64,000 nt of DNA from Pseudomonas sp. UBA4194 (GCF_002379585.1 NZ_DFUE01000025.1:59658-123657); one strand, 5' to 3'. Shown: positions 1 through 9,409, numbered from the stretch's first letter. Numbers and translations: made by a program. Notes: generated from the sequence alone by a model not told the origin.

Positions 1-75
1 GGTTCGAGCAGCAGACTCATTGAGCACCTCGGTTGGCAGTGGATAAGTTGGTGCTGGCGGACGCCACATCAATAT

Positions 76-261
76 GACAAACCCGTAGCAGCGGCGTAAG
101 CCGCGTCAAGCCCGCCCCATCAATACGACAGACCCGTAGCAGCGGCGTAAGCCGCGTCAAGCCCGCCCCATCAATACGACAAACCCGTAGCAGCGGCGTA
201 AGCCGCGTCAAGCCCGCCCCATCAATACGACAAACCCGTAGCAGCGGCGTAAGCCGCGTCA
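76..261. repeat. 51-bp tandem repeat, about 3.6 copies
   Basis: Near-identical 51-bp units begin at 76, 127, 178 and 229, and the last stops after 33 bases. Units differ by single bases (GACAGACCC in the second copy, GACAAACCC in the others). Each unit holds a short palindrome, GCGGC-GTAA-GCCGC. Because 51 is divisible by three, the minus strand stays open through the array, but no protein is indicated. The rest of 1-349 shows no gene. The array lies just downstream of recJ. Confidence 0.9.
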
Positions 262-349
262 CGCCCTCGCACACATCCACAACGGACACATACGACTCAC
301 CAGAGATTAGTCGACAATCCCCTGCCCCACCCGTTCCAACCGGTGCAGC

Positions 350-2059
350 TCAGCGCGCCTCGATGTGCGCGATCATCAACTGCACGGTCTCACGCCCACG
401 AAACTCATTGAGGTCCAGCTTGTACGCCAGTTGCACCCAACGCACCGTAGGGTTGGGCCACACCTCCCGATCGATGCCGAACGCAATGCCATCCAGGCTC
501 ACGCTGCCGCATTCGGTCTTGAGCACCACTTTGAGGTGCCGCTCCCCGACCACCCGCTGTTCGACCAACTGAAAAACACCATGAAACAACGGCTCGGGGA
601 AGTGCTGCCCCCAAGGCCCGGCATTGCGCAATGCGCGCGCCAGTTCCAGGTGAAACTCTTCAGCGGCCAGGCTGCCGTCGGACAGCAACCTGCCGGTCAG
701 ATCTTCCTCGCACAGCTGGCTACGCACCTGAGCATCGAATGCCTCGCAGAACGGCGCGAAATTCGCCTCGGGCAACGTCAACCCTGCCGCCATGGCGTGG
801 CCGCCGAACTTGCTGATCAACTGCGGGTTGCCCGCCGCAACGGCATCGAGCGCATCGCGAATGTGGAAACCGGGCACCGAGCGCGCCGAGCCCTTGAGCA
901 GCCCATCACCGGCATCGGCGAAGGCAATGGTGGGCCGGTGATAACGTTCCTTCAGGCGCGACGCCAGAATGCCGATCACACCCTGGTGCCAGTCGGCATC
1001 GAACAGACACAGGCCGAACGGCATGGATTCCACGGGCAGGTCCTTGAGCTGCGCCAGGGCTTCGCGCTGCATGCCCTGCTCGATGGACTTGCGATCCTGA
1101 TTCAGTGCATCGAGCTCAGCGGCCATGGCCTGAGCCGCCGCCATGTCGTCGCTGAGCAGACATTCGATGCCCAGGCTCATGTCGTCCAGACGCCCGGCGG
1201 CATTGAGCCGAGGGCCGAGGATGAAGCCCAGGTCCGTGGACGTGAGGCGAGCGGCTTCGCGGCGCGCCACTTCCAGGATCGCCTTGATACCAGGCCGCGC
1301 ACGCCCGGCACGGATACGCTCCAGGCCCTGATGCACCAGGATACGGTTGTTGGCGTCCAGCGGCACCACGTCGGCGACACTGCCCAATGCCACCAGATCC
1401 AGAAGCTCGCCGATGTTGGGCTGCGGCCGGTCGGCATACCAACCCATTTCACGCAGACGCGCGCGCAGGGCCATCAGCACATAGAAGATCACCCCAACCC
1501 CGGCCAGGGCTTTGCTGGGAAACTCACAGCCCGGCTGGTTGGGATTGACGATGGCATCGGCCGCGGGCAACTCATGGCCGGGCAAGTGGTGGTCGGTCAC
1601 CAGCACATCGAGCCCGGCCGCCTTGGCCGCTGCGACCCCTTCGACACTGGAAATGCCGTTGTCCACAGTGACCAGCAACTGCGGCTCGCGCTGCAGCGCC
1701 ACGGCAACGATCTCCGGCGTCAGGCCATAGCCGTACTCGAAGCGGTTGGGCACCAGGTAATCGACGTGAGCAGCGCCCAGCAGCCGCAACCCCAATACGC
1801 CGACCGTACTGGCCGTGGCACCGTCCGCATCGAAGTCGCCGACCACCAGAATGCGCTGGCGGGTTTCGATGGCCTTGACCAGCAAGGTCACCGCGGCGTC
1901 GATTCCCTTGAGCCGCTGGTAGGGGATCAGTCGGGCCAGACCCTTGTCCAGTTCCTCGGCGCTCTGCACGCCACGCGCCGCGTACAGGCGGGTCAGGAGA
2001 GCGGGCATTTCACCGAGAAACGGCAGGGTATCGGGCAAGGTGCGGGGTTCGATGCGCAT
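350..2059 (-). CDS. recJ: Single-stranded-DNA-specific exonuclease RecJ
   Basis: This is the 5'-3' single-strand DNA exonuclease of recombination and mismatch or base-excision repair. At 569 aa it has the usual length. DHH-family metal-binding motifs are visible in order: GDFDADG at residues 74-80, VDNG at about 132-135 and TDHH at 155-158. The DHHA1 motif GGHAMAAG lies near residue 420, followed by an OB-like C-terminus. A YaeQ-family gene lies 50 bp upstream on the same strand. The whole gene is in the window; whatever follows it lies before position 1. A long opposite-strand frame covers the same DNA but has no recognisable protein. Confidence 0.97.
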   Translation of the reverse strand: MRIEPRTLPDTLPFLGEMPALLTRLYAARGVQSAEELDKGLARLIPYQRLKGIDAAVTLLVKAIETRQRILVVGDFDADGATASTVGVLGLRLLGAAHVDYLVPNRFEYGYGLTPEIVAVALQREPQLLVTVDNGISSVEGVAAAKAAGLDVLVTDHHLPGHELPAADAIVNPNQPGCEFPSKALAGVGVIFYVLMALRARLREMGWYADRPQPNIGELLDLVALGSVADVVPLDANNRILVHQGLERIRAGRARPGIKAILEVARREAARLTSTDLGFILGPRLNAAGRLDDMSLGIECLLSDDMAAAQAMAAELDALNQDRKSIEQGMQREALAQLKDLPVESMPFGLCLFDADWHQGVIGILASRLKERYHRPTIAFADAGDGLLKGSARSVPGFHIRDALDAVAAGNPQLISKFGGHAMAAGLTLPEANFAPFCEAFDAQVRSQLCEEDLTGRLLSDGSLAAEEFHLELARALRNAGPWGQHFPEPLFHGVFQLVEQRVVGERHLKVVLKTECGSVSLDGIAFGIDREVWPNPTVRWVQLAYKLDLNEFRGRETVQLMIAHIEAR

Positions 2060-2109
2060 GGGGCTGTGCAGGCTTCTCTATAGGTAGAAATGAAAGGAAA
2101 ACAGGTGGC

Positions 2110-2649
2110 TCAACGCTCGCCCATCAGCCATTCCAACTGGACTTCGTGTTGACCGCGATCATCGGTGACGAACACCGTGCCTTCGCTGATCATGACGTCC
2201 CACTTGATCACGCGCGGCATGTCCTTGGCCAAGGTTTCCAGCACCTCCTGAGGGACGGCGGCGATGTTGACGTTCTTCAGATTCTTTACCGCATCCACCA
2301 CCTTGGTTTGCCATACCCGCAGGCTGCCATAGGCCAGCAGGCTGGTACGCTCGGTGCGACGCGAACACCAGGTGAGCCGATCGACGTCGGGCTGGCCTAC
2401 CTCGATCCAGTGCAATACCCGGTCATCCAGGCTTTTTTCCCACAACGCCGGTTCGTCCACATCCGACAAGCCCCGGCCAAACGACAGCTGCTCGCTGTAC
2501 CAGAGCGCGTAGGCAAGCAATCGCACGGTCATCCGTTCCTCGGTTTCCGACGGATGGCGGGCGATGGTTTGCTTGACGCTTTCGTACACGCTGCGATCGA
2601 GATCGGTCAGGTTCAATTCGAATTTGTAAGTCGTTGATGGCTGGGCCAT
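2110..2649 (-). CDS. YaeQ family protein
   Basis: This 179-aa protein matches the YaeQ family along its length. The start MAQPSTTYKFELNLTDLDR and the patterns RMTVRLLAYALWY and RLTWCSRRTERTSLLAYGS are typical of it. YaeQ proteins have a fold related to PD-(D/E)XK nucleases, and the family was first described as a suppressor in RfaH-related work. The biochemical role is not settled. It is probably co-transcribed with recJ, 50 bp downstream. The ATG at 2649 is preceded by an AAGAAG ribosome-binding site. Confidence 0.9.
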   Translation of the reverse strand: MAQPSTTYKFELNLTDLDRSVYESVKQTIARHPSETEERMTVRLLAYALWYSEQLSFGRGLSDVDEPALWEKSLDDRVLHWIEVGQPDVDRLTWCSRRTERTSLLAYGSLRVWQTKVVDAVKNLKNVNIAAVPQEVLETLAKDMPRVIKWDVMISEGTVFVTDDRGQHEVQLEWLMGER

Positions 2650-2825
2650 TGGGCGGGCTTCTTGGGATGTTGAAAGGCCGCTAGTCTACCCCATGCGGCG
2701 GCGATCAACGAACGCCCAGCGCCGGTGCGGGTGCCATCGGGTGTTTGATCGCAGCAGCGCGTGTGATAAAGATGGCCCATCGCGTCGCGGATCGACCCGA
2801 CCCCCGCTGTCGCGCAAGGAACGCC

Positions 2826-3737
2826 ATGGATTCGTGCTGCAAACCCGACTGGCTGAAAAGATGGGTACTGCCTGTGTTGACGGTAGGGTGCCTGACATTG
2901 CCGAACGTGAGCAGCGCCCGTGAAACGGTGACATGGCTGGTCCGCGACCTGGTACCCCTGACCATCAATAATGGCCCCGACAAAGGCCGCGGCGCGGTCG
3001 ACAGAATGCTGCCCCTGTTGACCGCCGCCTTGCCGGAATACGATCACGTGCTGATGCAGGTCAACCGCGCCCGGGCCATGCAGATGCTCAATGAGCCGGG
3101 CCTGACCTGCGACCCTACCCTGCTCTGGACCGCCGAACGGGCCAAGACCATCCTGTATTCGGTACCCAGCATGAATACCATCAGCAATGGCGTGGTCATC
3201 CAGCGCCGTGACCAGCCGCTGTTTTCACCCTTCATCACCGACGGTGCACTCGATCTGCGTGCCCTGCTCGCCAGCGGTGTCACGCGCGTGGGCATGGTCG
3301 CCGAACGCAGCTATGGCGCGGTCATCGACAAGATCGTCGGCGATGCCCCGCAGGCCCAACTCCTCCAGCATCATGGCAATAACGCGGTGGGAAGCCTGCT
3401 GCGCATGGAAAGACTGGGGCGTATCAAGGCTGTGCTGGGGTATTTGCCGGAGACGCTGTATCACGCGCGGGAGGAAGGGCTGGATCCGGAGCAACTGCAG
3501 TATCTGCCCGTCGCCGGCGCGGCGAAGTATCAGTACATCTACGTGGGCTGCTCCGATACCACTGCCAGCAGAGTGGTGCTGGAGAAGATCAATGAAAGCC
3601 TGCGCACGCTGCGCACAGGCGAATTGATCGGCTATTACGCCCAGTGGTTGGACCCGGTCAGCCGCAAGGAATATGTGCGCGAGTCAGCCGCGTTCTTCAA
3701 CTCCAGGAAAGATGCCGGACTGAGCAGCCAACGCTGA
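2826..3737 (+). CDS. Periplasmic solute-binding-like protein (TIGR02285-type)
   Basis: This is a 303-aa predicted exported protein. The ATG at 2826 is chosen because AAGGA lies 5-6 bases before it and a signal peptide follows directly (a Lys/Arg patch, then a hydrophobic WVLPVLTVGCLTLP segment ending near VSSA). An upstream in-frame start at 2745 would bury the signal. The mature part resembles the SBP_bac_3-like family often seen in Pseudomonas, with an N-terminal TVTWLVRDLVPLTI and conserved SVPSMN and YIYVGCSDT segments. Ligand and partner are unknown; no transporter genes adjoin. It diverges from yaeQ and converges on the DUF3509 gene. Confidence 0.8.
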   Translation: MDSCCKPDWLKRWVLPVLTVGCLTLPNVSSARETVTWLVRDLVPLTINNGPDKGRGAVDRMLPLLTAALPEYDHVLMQVNRARAMQMLNEPGLTCDPTLLWTAERAKTILYSVPSMNTISNGVVIQRRDQPLFSPFITDGALDLRALLASGVTRVGMVAERSYGAVIDKIVGDAPQAQLLQHHGNNAVGSLLRMERLGRIKAVLGYLPETLYHAREEGLDPEQLQYLPVAGAAKYQYIYVGCSDTTASRVVLEKINESLRTLRTGELIGYYAQWLDPVSRKEYVRESAAFFNSRKDAGLSSQR

Positions 3738-3757
3738 GCTGCGCTCCATAAAAGAAA

Positions 3758-3790
3758 CCCCCACAGGTGGGGAGTCCTGAGGGGGTCAAG
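3758..3790 (+). terminator. Stem-loop after the binding-protein gene
   Basis: CCCCA-CAGG-TGGGG forms a short stem 20 bases after the stop codon. A second GGGGG run at 3780-3785 could pair with the same C-run. There is no long T-tract, so it may be a weak terminator between convergent genes. Confidence 0.4.
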
Positions 3791-3896
3791 CATGGCCCGA
3801 TCTGAGCCATGTACGGCAGGCGAGAGACACCGGAGCACAATGAATTCGCACCGCCATTACTGAATGAGAGCGTAAGCCACGCTCAAGGTTCCCGGC

Positions 3897-4187
3897 TTAG
3901 ACGCTCGGAACGGCGAACCTCGGTGCCTGTGCAGCGCTGCGCAGGGCCGCGATCATGCAGGGCTCGAGCCGACCTTCGGCAACCAGGATATCCCGGTGCA
4001 GCCCATCGACCACGTCGGTGAACGAGCGCAGATCTTCGAACTGGCTTTGGTTGACACTGCGCTGCAACACCGGCGCCCCTGACGCGGTGCTCACCACCAA
4101 TTGGCGGTTGCCAGCGCTATCGTGACCTTCGAGGTGTACGAGGTAAGGCGTCAGAGCTTCGTTAAGCAACAGGCTGATAGTTTCCAT
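3897..4187 (-). CDS. DUF3509 domain-containing protein
   Basis: This 96-aa protein begins METISLLLNEALTPY and has the pattern of the DUF3509 family, small proteins of unknown function that are frequent in Pseudomonas. No catalytic motif, signal peptide or membrane segment is seen. The ATG at 4187 is preferred over a GTG 15 bases upstream because the family usually starts at the ME-ISLLLNEAL motif; the GTGGTG before it is only a weak ribosome-binding site. The gene is monocistronic and lies back to back with the response regulator gene at 4437. Confidence 0.75.
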   Translation of the reverse strand: METISLLLNEALTPYLVHLEGHDSAGNRQLVVSTASGAPVLQRSVNQSQFEDLRSFTDVVDGLHRDILVAEGRLEPCMIAALRSAAQAPRFAVPSV

Positions 4188-4288
4188 CGCATCACCACTC
4201 ACTGTTCAAATTCTAAAGGTGCATGACAATGACCCGCGGTGATCGAGAAAAGTTCTAACCACGAATGTCAGACCTGTTACGAGAATGG

Positions 4289-4327
4289 CTACGAAAGATG
4301 ACAGAATCACTGTAGGACGTTTCTGAT
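4289..4327. promoter_or_regulatory. Candidate operator before the RcsB-like regulator
   Basis: CTACGAAA at 4289-4296 and TAGGACGTTTCTGA at 4313-4326 lie about 110-145 bases before the likely start at 4437. TAGGAC followed by TCTGA recurs at 5711-5723 before the receiver-only gene, and CTACGAAA and TAGGAC recur at 25472-25484 before tpsB. These resemble the half-sites bound by RcsB/BvgA-type regulators. Binding is an inference from motif sharing. Confidence 0.35.
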
Positions 4328-4436
4328 TGTGCAGCTCGAAGGCGCTCGCAGTGGAAATGGACTACAAAACCCGTCGGTGGCGTACAACGGCTGTGCAAGA
4401 ATCCGTCACCTGACATACCAGCAGCCGGAGCGCGCT

Positions 4437-5099
4437 TTGAACGACTTTCGAAAAGACCCGTTGCGGATCGTGCTCGCCGACGACCATCCGATCTTTCGCA
4501 TCGGCCTGCGGGCAGTGCTTGAACAGGATCCAGGGCTGCGGGTCGCCGCCGAGGCCAGCTCCCCCGAGGAACTGACCCGGTGCCTGAACAGTACAGCGTG
4601 CGATTTGCTGATCACAGACTTCATGATGCCTTCGCAGGAGCAGGCCGACGGCTTGAGGCTGATAGAGTACGTACGGCGCCACTGGCCAACACTTCCCGTG
4701 CTGGTGGTGACAATGCTGACCAATCCCGGCTTGCTGCGCTCGATCCTCGGCCTGGGGGTGGCGGGCGTATTGGGTAAGGCGAGCCTCGTCAGCGAACTGC
4801 CCCTGGCGATTGCGCAACTCAAGCGTAACAAGCCGTATATTGCCCAATCGGTGGAACAGATTCTGGCGCAGAGCGGCGAAGTGAACCGCTCGCGCATGTT
4901 GAGTCAGGATGCCCTGTCACCTCGGGAGATGGAAATCACGCGACTACTAGCCGATGGTCTGTCGGTGAATGAAATCGCGCAGCGGCTCAACCGCAGCAAA
5001 CAGACCATCAGCGCGCAGAAAGTCAGCGCCATGCGCAAGCTGGGTATCAGCAATGACGCGGCGCTGTTCATTTATCTGCAAGAGCAGGGACTGAACTGA
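4437..5099 (+). CDS. RcsB/BvgA-like LuxR-family response regulator
   Basis: This predicted transcription factor has an N-terminal receiver domain (VLADDHP acidic pocket, phospho-accepting D61 in LLITDFMMP, then the Thr and Lys segments VVTMLTNP and VLGKAS). Its C-terminal LuxR helix-turn-helix begins LSPREMEITRLLADGLSVNE and ends NRSKQTISAQKVSAMRKLGI. The wording around SAQK-SAM-KLG and EYVRRHWP resembles RcsB more than NarL. A TTG at 4437 with GGAG seven bases upstream is the best-supported start (220 aa). A GTG at 4329 would add 36 unlikely residues. The likely partner is the hybrid kinase at 5744-9337, transcribed towards it. Confidence 0.85.
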   Translation: MNDFRKDPLRIVLADDHPIFRIGLRAVLEQDPGLRVAAEASSPEELTRCLNSTACDLLITDFMMPSQEQADGLRLIEYVRRHWPTLPVLVVTMLTNPGLLRSILGLGVAGVLGKASLVSELPLAIAQLKRNKPYIAQSVEQILAQSGEVNRSRMLSQDALSPREMEITRLLADGLSVNEIAQRLNRSKQTISAQKVSAMRKLGISNDAALFIYLQEQGLN

Positions 5100-5119
5100 A
5101 ACTTCGGGACCAAAGGCTC

Positions 5120-5635
5120 TTATTTGCGCGCCTGCCGGGTCTGCCGGGCCTGCCATGCCGCGCAGACAGCATGCACATGCTCAGGCACCGCCTCGTCCAG
5201 GCTGCCGATTTCGCGAACTTCAGCCAGGGGCAACTGGTCGTCCGGGCCGGCGGGCTCCAGGTATTCGCTCAATAGCTCGTGAATGGCATTGGCGGTCGCG
5301 GGCTTCGGTAACGCGCCCAGTACCGGCACATTCTGCTCACGTGCCAGTTGTACCGCTTCGGCGATTACCTCGGGGGCGGCACTGCTGCACACCACCAACG
5401 CCTGAGCCAGATCGTTGAGTGCCAGGTGACGGATCAGCTCCAGGCCATCGGGACCGTCCATGTGCAGGTCGCAGATGGCGACGTCCACCGCGCCGCGTTT
5501 ATGCAGCGACTGGCACGCCGAATCGACACTTTCGGCCGTCAACACGTCGAACACGCCACAAGCATTGAGCATCTGGTGCATGGCCATCAACTGGAAGGGA
5601 CTGTCTTCCAGAACCAGAACTTTGAGGGAATGCAT
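5120..5635 (-). CDS. Receiver-only response regulator, RocR-like without EAL
   Basis: This 171-aa protein is a receiver domain with acidic residues in VLVLEDSPFQ and phospho-acceptor D56 in AICDLHMDGPDG. About 45 residues of low-complexity tail rich in Ala, Gln and Arg follow. The start and the DVAICDL segment resemble the receiver of RocR, an EAL phosphodiesterase that works with RocS-type kinases in P. aeruginosa. Here no EAL domain follows, and the next gene ends only 20 bases away. It could be a phosphate sink or a titrating partner of the kinase at 5744-9337, from which it is separated by 108 bases. That role is an inference. Confidence 0.7.
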   Translation of the reverse strand: MHSLKVLVLEDSPFQLMAMHQMLNACGVFDVLTAESVDSACQSLHKRGAVDVAICDLHMDGPDGLELIRHLALNDLAQALVVCSSAAPEVIAEAVQLAREQNVPVLGALPKPATANAIHELLSEYLEPAGPDDQLPLAEVREIGSLDEAVPEHVHAVCAAWQARQTRQARK

Positions 5636-5710
5636 GAGCTATTTCTCCAAGTGGACGCGGCGAATCTGCGCGTTGGACGCCACTGTAGAGACCGGTCAAG
5701 GCATCGCCGA

Positions 5711-5746
5711 TAGGACGAGTCTGAAAGTGATTGAGGAATTTTCCTA
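5711..5746 (-). promoter_or_regulatory. Candidate heptad operator before the receiver-only gene
   Basis: TAGGACG at 5711-5717 and TTTCCTA at 5740-5746 are two outward-facing half-sites, 75-110 bases upstream of the receiver gene start. The second overlaps the kinase stop codon. They match the heptads found before tpsB (25467-25527). AGGAA-TT-TTCCT at 5734-5745 is a small inverted repeat. No binding evidence is available. Confidence 0.3.
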
Positions 5747-8700
5747 GGCAGCGCGAGTGATGGCCAATTGCAGCTGGGCAATGGCGCTTTCCAGGTGAGG
5801 CCAACTTGCGCTCAGGCTTGTCACGGAACGCTCACGGCAACTGGCGGCAACGCCGGCGGTTGCTCGCGCCAGGGGCATGGCGTCGATCAAGCTGGCAATG
5901 CCTTTGAGTCGATGCAGGATCTCATCCAGGCGCTGCCAGTCCTGCGCCTGCCGCGCACTGTTCAGGGCACCGGCTTCGGTCAGCAGGTTGCGCGCCAGCT
6001 CGTCGAGCATGCGCTGCATCATGGGCGCGTTGGCCTGGGTCAACCGTTGCAGGGTCGCCATGTCGAACGCAGGCTCTTCCAGCAGGCTGGCAATGATCTG
6101 CGCCAGCTTGTCCAGAGCAACCGGTTTGACCAGCAATTCGTCCATACCCGCCTCTTCGCAACGCAACCGCTCATCGGCCATGGCATTGGCGGTACAACCG
6201 ACCAGCCTTACCCGCTCCTGACCCGTCTGGGCTTCATGCTCGCGGATGGCCTGGCACAACGCGTAGCCACTCATGCCCGGCATGTTGCAGTCCGTGAACA
6301 CCAGATCGAACGCCCCGCTGTTCCACAGCTCCAGCGCCACCAGGCCGTCACTGGCCTCCTGCACCTGATGACCCAGCAGCTCCAGCTGTTGGCAAAGCAC
6401 CATCCGATTGGCCGACAGGTCGTCGACCACCAGTACCTGCAAGGCACGGGTCAGGGGTCGCTGGGACGTTTGCAGCACCGGGCGCTCCTCGGCACCATGG
6501 CTTCTGACTTCAAGCACGATGTGCACTCGGGTCCCCCGGCCCTCCTCGCTGGAAAGCTCGATGCTGCCGCCCATGAGTTCCACCAACTGCCGGCAGATGG
6601 TCAGCCCGAGCCCGGTGCCCGTGGACTCCTGCAACACATCCACGCCGCCCTGAACGAAAGGCTTGAACAGTCGCGCCTGTTGCGCCGGGCTGATACCCAC
6701 CCCGGTGTCGGTGACCACGATGTGCAGCGTACAGCGACCGCTGTCGGCCACCTGCCCCTCCACCGTAAGCGCAACGCTACCCTGATGAGTGAATTTCAGC
6801 GCGTTGCTCAGCAAGTTGTGCACCACTTGGCGAAGGCGCAAGGGGTCGAACCAGAACTCTCTGCGCAGCGCCGGGGCCACCTGGAGTTTGAGCGCCACAC
6901 CCTTGCGCGACGCCTGGGCAGAGAACAATCCCAGCATCCCTTCGAAGAAGGGCACCAGCTCGGTGGCCTGCTCGGCCAACTGCAGACTGCCTGATTCGAT
7001 CTTGGCCAGGTCCAGGCTGTCGCCGATCAGGGCAATCAGGTCCTGTGCCGAGTGCCAGGCGACGTCCAGTGCCTCGGAAATCGGCTGGCCATCCCGGCTG
7101 CGATGCTCGCGCTCGAGTTCCAGCAAGCCTATGATCGCGGCCATCGGCGTACGGATTTCATGGCTCATGGTTGCCAGGAAAGCACTCTTGGCCTGGCTGG
7201 CCTGCTCGGCGATGTAGCGGGCATCGACCAATTGGTCTTCGAGACGCTTGCGCTCGGAGATGTCGATCCAGCCACCCAGCAACCCCTGCAACTGGCCTTC
7301 GGCATTGTAGAACGGAACAATCCATTGCCAGGCGTCAACCTGGCGACCTGCCATCTCGATCTGGCGGTCGGCGAAGACCGGCTGCTGGTCGGCCAACATC
7401 TTGAGATAGTCCCGATGCACCTGCTGCGCCTTGCTCCCCGCCAGCAGGTTGACCTCTGGCAGGGTACGACCGCGCACTTCATCCAGAGTCAGGCCAAAGC
7501 ATTGCTCGTAGCTTTTGTTGCAGGACAGCATGCGCGCTTCCAGATCGCGCACGTAGATGGGGCTGGGTATGCCGTCCAGCAAGGCACGCTGAAAGGCCAA
7601 CTGGTCGTTGAGCGCCTGTTCGGCCTGTTCGCGCTGGCGGATCTGCACTTTCAGCCGGCCACTCCAAATCAACGATACGGCGCCCAGCACCAATGCCGCC
7701 GCCAGCGCCCAGTAGACCCACGTGGCTATGCGCTGCCACATGGGCTCGGCCGGCACCACTGCGCCCAGCCACTTCAGACGCGCCGCACGCAGTTCGGCAA
7801 CCGGGTAGGCTTCCAGCGCCTTGTTGATGATGGAAACCAGCTCGGGCTGATCGGCCCGCACCGCAAACCGGTCCGGCGACCATCGGCCATCGACGTTGCG
7901 ACCCACCTTCAGAACGCCCGGCGGATAACGCCCCACCGCACGGTAGGCGCCGACTTCGCTGTCGATGGTGGCATCGGCCTCACCATTGGCCACCAGCTCA
8001 CGAGCCTTGTCGTAGGTGCTCACCAGGCGCAGCTTGATCTGCGGATATTCCATGCGAATGGCGCTTTCCAGCGCATGCTCGGCGGGCAGCGCCAGGGTCT
8101 TGCCCGCCAGCTCGTCGAAGTTGCCGACCGGGAGGTCTTCGGCGCGCAGGATGAACACCCAGCCCTGCCCGCCGAAGGAATGGCTGAAGCTGAGGAATTT
8201 CTTGCGATCCGGGGTTTCCGACAACGTGGTGTTCATGTCGGCCTGGCCATGCCTGAGCATGTCCAGGCTCTGGGCCATGGAATTGGACGGTACGAAGACG
8301 AACTCCAGGCCGGTCATGTGCGACAGGGTGGCCAGTACCTCGCTGTTGAGCCCGACCCAACTGCCTTGACGGTCCTTGTAGATATACGGCGGGTATTGCG
8401 TCGCCACCACACGAACCTGCGGGTGGGCGTCGATCCAGGCTTGCTCGCTGGGCTCCAGCGGTACGCGGTGATGACCGATCTCGGAACCCAGCCCGGTCGT
8501 CCAACGGGTGAGGATCTCCCGGCGCAGGCTGTCGTCGATGCTGCCCAGGGCGCGCTCGACCATTTGCCCCAGCAGCGGGTCGCTGATACGGCTGGCGAAG
8601 GTATATCCCACCGGTGGCAAGGCGCTCGGACCAACGATCTCCAGCGCGATATAAGGGCGCAATGCATTGTAGGCACGTACGATCACCTCGTTGCTGATCA

Positions 8701-9337
8701 GCGCATCCACATCGCCCTGGTGCAGCGCCTGCAACCCACTGCCCAGGCTCGGGGCAATGACCACCCGGCTGTCCGGGTAGACCCGGTGGACCATGCTGTC
8801 GTCCGCGTAACCGTCGATCAGGGCGACCCTTTCACCCGCCAGCGTCGGATTCGCGACACTGCCGGCACGCCGAACGACCACGCCGCGGTCGGGCATGTAT
8901 TCGGCGGAGAATTGCAGGCCGCCGATGGCCTGCTCGAACGCATTGGCGCTGGTCAGCAGGTCGATCTCGCCGTCCTTTAGCGCTTGCACCGCTTCGCTGC
9001 GTTGGGCGAAACCGAGCACCTGCAGGGACACGCCGAGGCGACTGCCCACCAAACTGAGGTAATCGGCGCTGACGCCCTGATAGCGGTTGCGATCACTGGT
9101 GATGTCGATCGGCTCATGATCGGCCAGAGAAACCCCGACCCTGATCGTCCCATGCTGCTGCAACCACTGTTTCTCGGCGCTGGAGAGCGGGATCGGCGCC
9201 AGTTGCACGAACGGCGGCACAACGTTGAACGGCAAGCTTTGTGCTGCCAACGCTGGCTGCGCGAGACCCACACAGAGCGTCATCGCCGAGGCAACCGACA
9301 GCGCCAGCGTGAAGAACGAGGTGAGTATGGGATTCAT
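5744..9337 (-). CDS. BvgS/EvgS-type hybrid sensor histidine kinase
   Basis: This is a 1197-aa inner-membrane phosphorelay sensor. In order it has a signal peptide, two tandem SBP_bac_3 Venus-flytrap domains (about 45-270 and 285-515), a transmembrane helix (about 535-555), a PAS domain (about 585-700), HisKA with H726 in SHEIRTPM, HATPase, a receiver with D1016 in FTDCNMPGMSG, and an Hpt domain with H1142 in LHRLKG. This is the architecture of BvgS and EvgS. AAGGA lies eight bases before the ATG at 9337; longer in-frame starts run into thrC. The RcsB-like regulator and receiver-only protein next to it complete a likely relay. Its ligand is unknown. Confidence 0.93.
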   Translation of the reverse strand: MNPILTSFFTLALSVASAMTLCVGLAQPALAAQSLPFNVVPPFVQLAPIPLSSAEKQWLQQHGTIRVGVSLADHEPIDITSDRNRYQGVSADYLSLVGSRLGVSLQVLGFAQRSEAVQALKDGEIDLLTSANAFEQAIGGLQFSAEYMPDRGVVVRRAGSVANPTLAGERVALIDGYADDSMVHRVYPDSRVVIAPSLGSGLQALHQGDVDALISNEVIVRAYNALRPYIALEIVGPSALPPVGYTFASRISDPLLGQMVERALGSIDDSLRREILTRWTTGLGSEIGHHRVPLEPSEQAWIDAHPQVRVVATQYPPYIYKDRQGSWVGLNSEVLATLSHMTGLEFVFVPSNSMAQSLDMLRHGQADMNTTLSETPDRKKFLSFSHSFGGQGWVFILRAEDLPVGNFDELAGKTLALPAEHALESAIRMEYPQIKLRLVSTYDKARELVANGEADATIDSEVGAYRAVGRYPPGVLKVGRNVDGRWSPDRFAVRADQPELVSIINKALEAYPVAELRAARLKWLGAVVPAEPMWQRIATWVYWALAAALVLGAVSLIWSGRLKVQIRQREQAEQALNDQLAFQRALLDGIPSPIYVRDLEARMLSCNKSYEQCFGLTLDEVRGRTLPEVNLLAGSKAQQVHRDYLKMLADQQPVFADRQIEMAGRQVDAWQWIVPFYNAEGQLQGLLGGWIDISERKRLEDQLVDARYIAEQASQAKSAFLATMSHEIRTPMAAIIGLLELEREHRSRDGQPISEALDVAWHSAQDLIALIGDSLDLAKIESGSLQLAEQATELVPFFEGMLGLFSAQASRKGVALKLQVAPALRREFWFDPLRLRQVVHNLLSNALKFTHQGSVALTVEGQVADSGRCTLHIVVTDTGVGISPAQQARLFKPFVQGGVDVLQESTGTGLGLTICRQLVELMGGSIELSSEEGRGTRVHIVLEVRSHGAEERPVLQTSQRPLTRALQVLVVDDLSANRMVLCQQLELLGHQVQEASDGLVALELWNSGAFDLVFTDCNMPGMSGYALCQAIREHEAQTGQERVRLVGCTANAMADERLRCEEAGMDELLVKPVALDKLAQIIASLLEEPAFDMATLQRLTQANAPMMQRMLDELARNLLTEAGALNSARQAQDWQRLDEILHRLKGIASLIDAMPLARATAGVAASCRERSVTSLSASWPHLESAIAQLQLAITRAA

Positions 9338-9409
9338 GCCTTGCATCCTTGCCAACCGGCCATTCGCAGGCCTGGGAAAAAGTTGCATAAGCTTGGCACT
9401 GTAAAAAGC

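Noticed and set aside
365..2083. 572-aa protein opposite recJ
   Set aside because: It is an antisense frame kept open by high GC. It is rich in His and Gln with no recognisable family, while recJ has full catalytic motifs.
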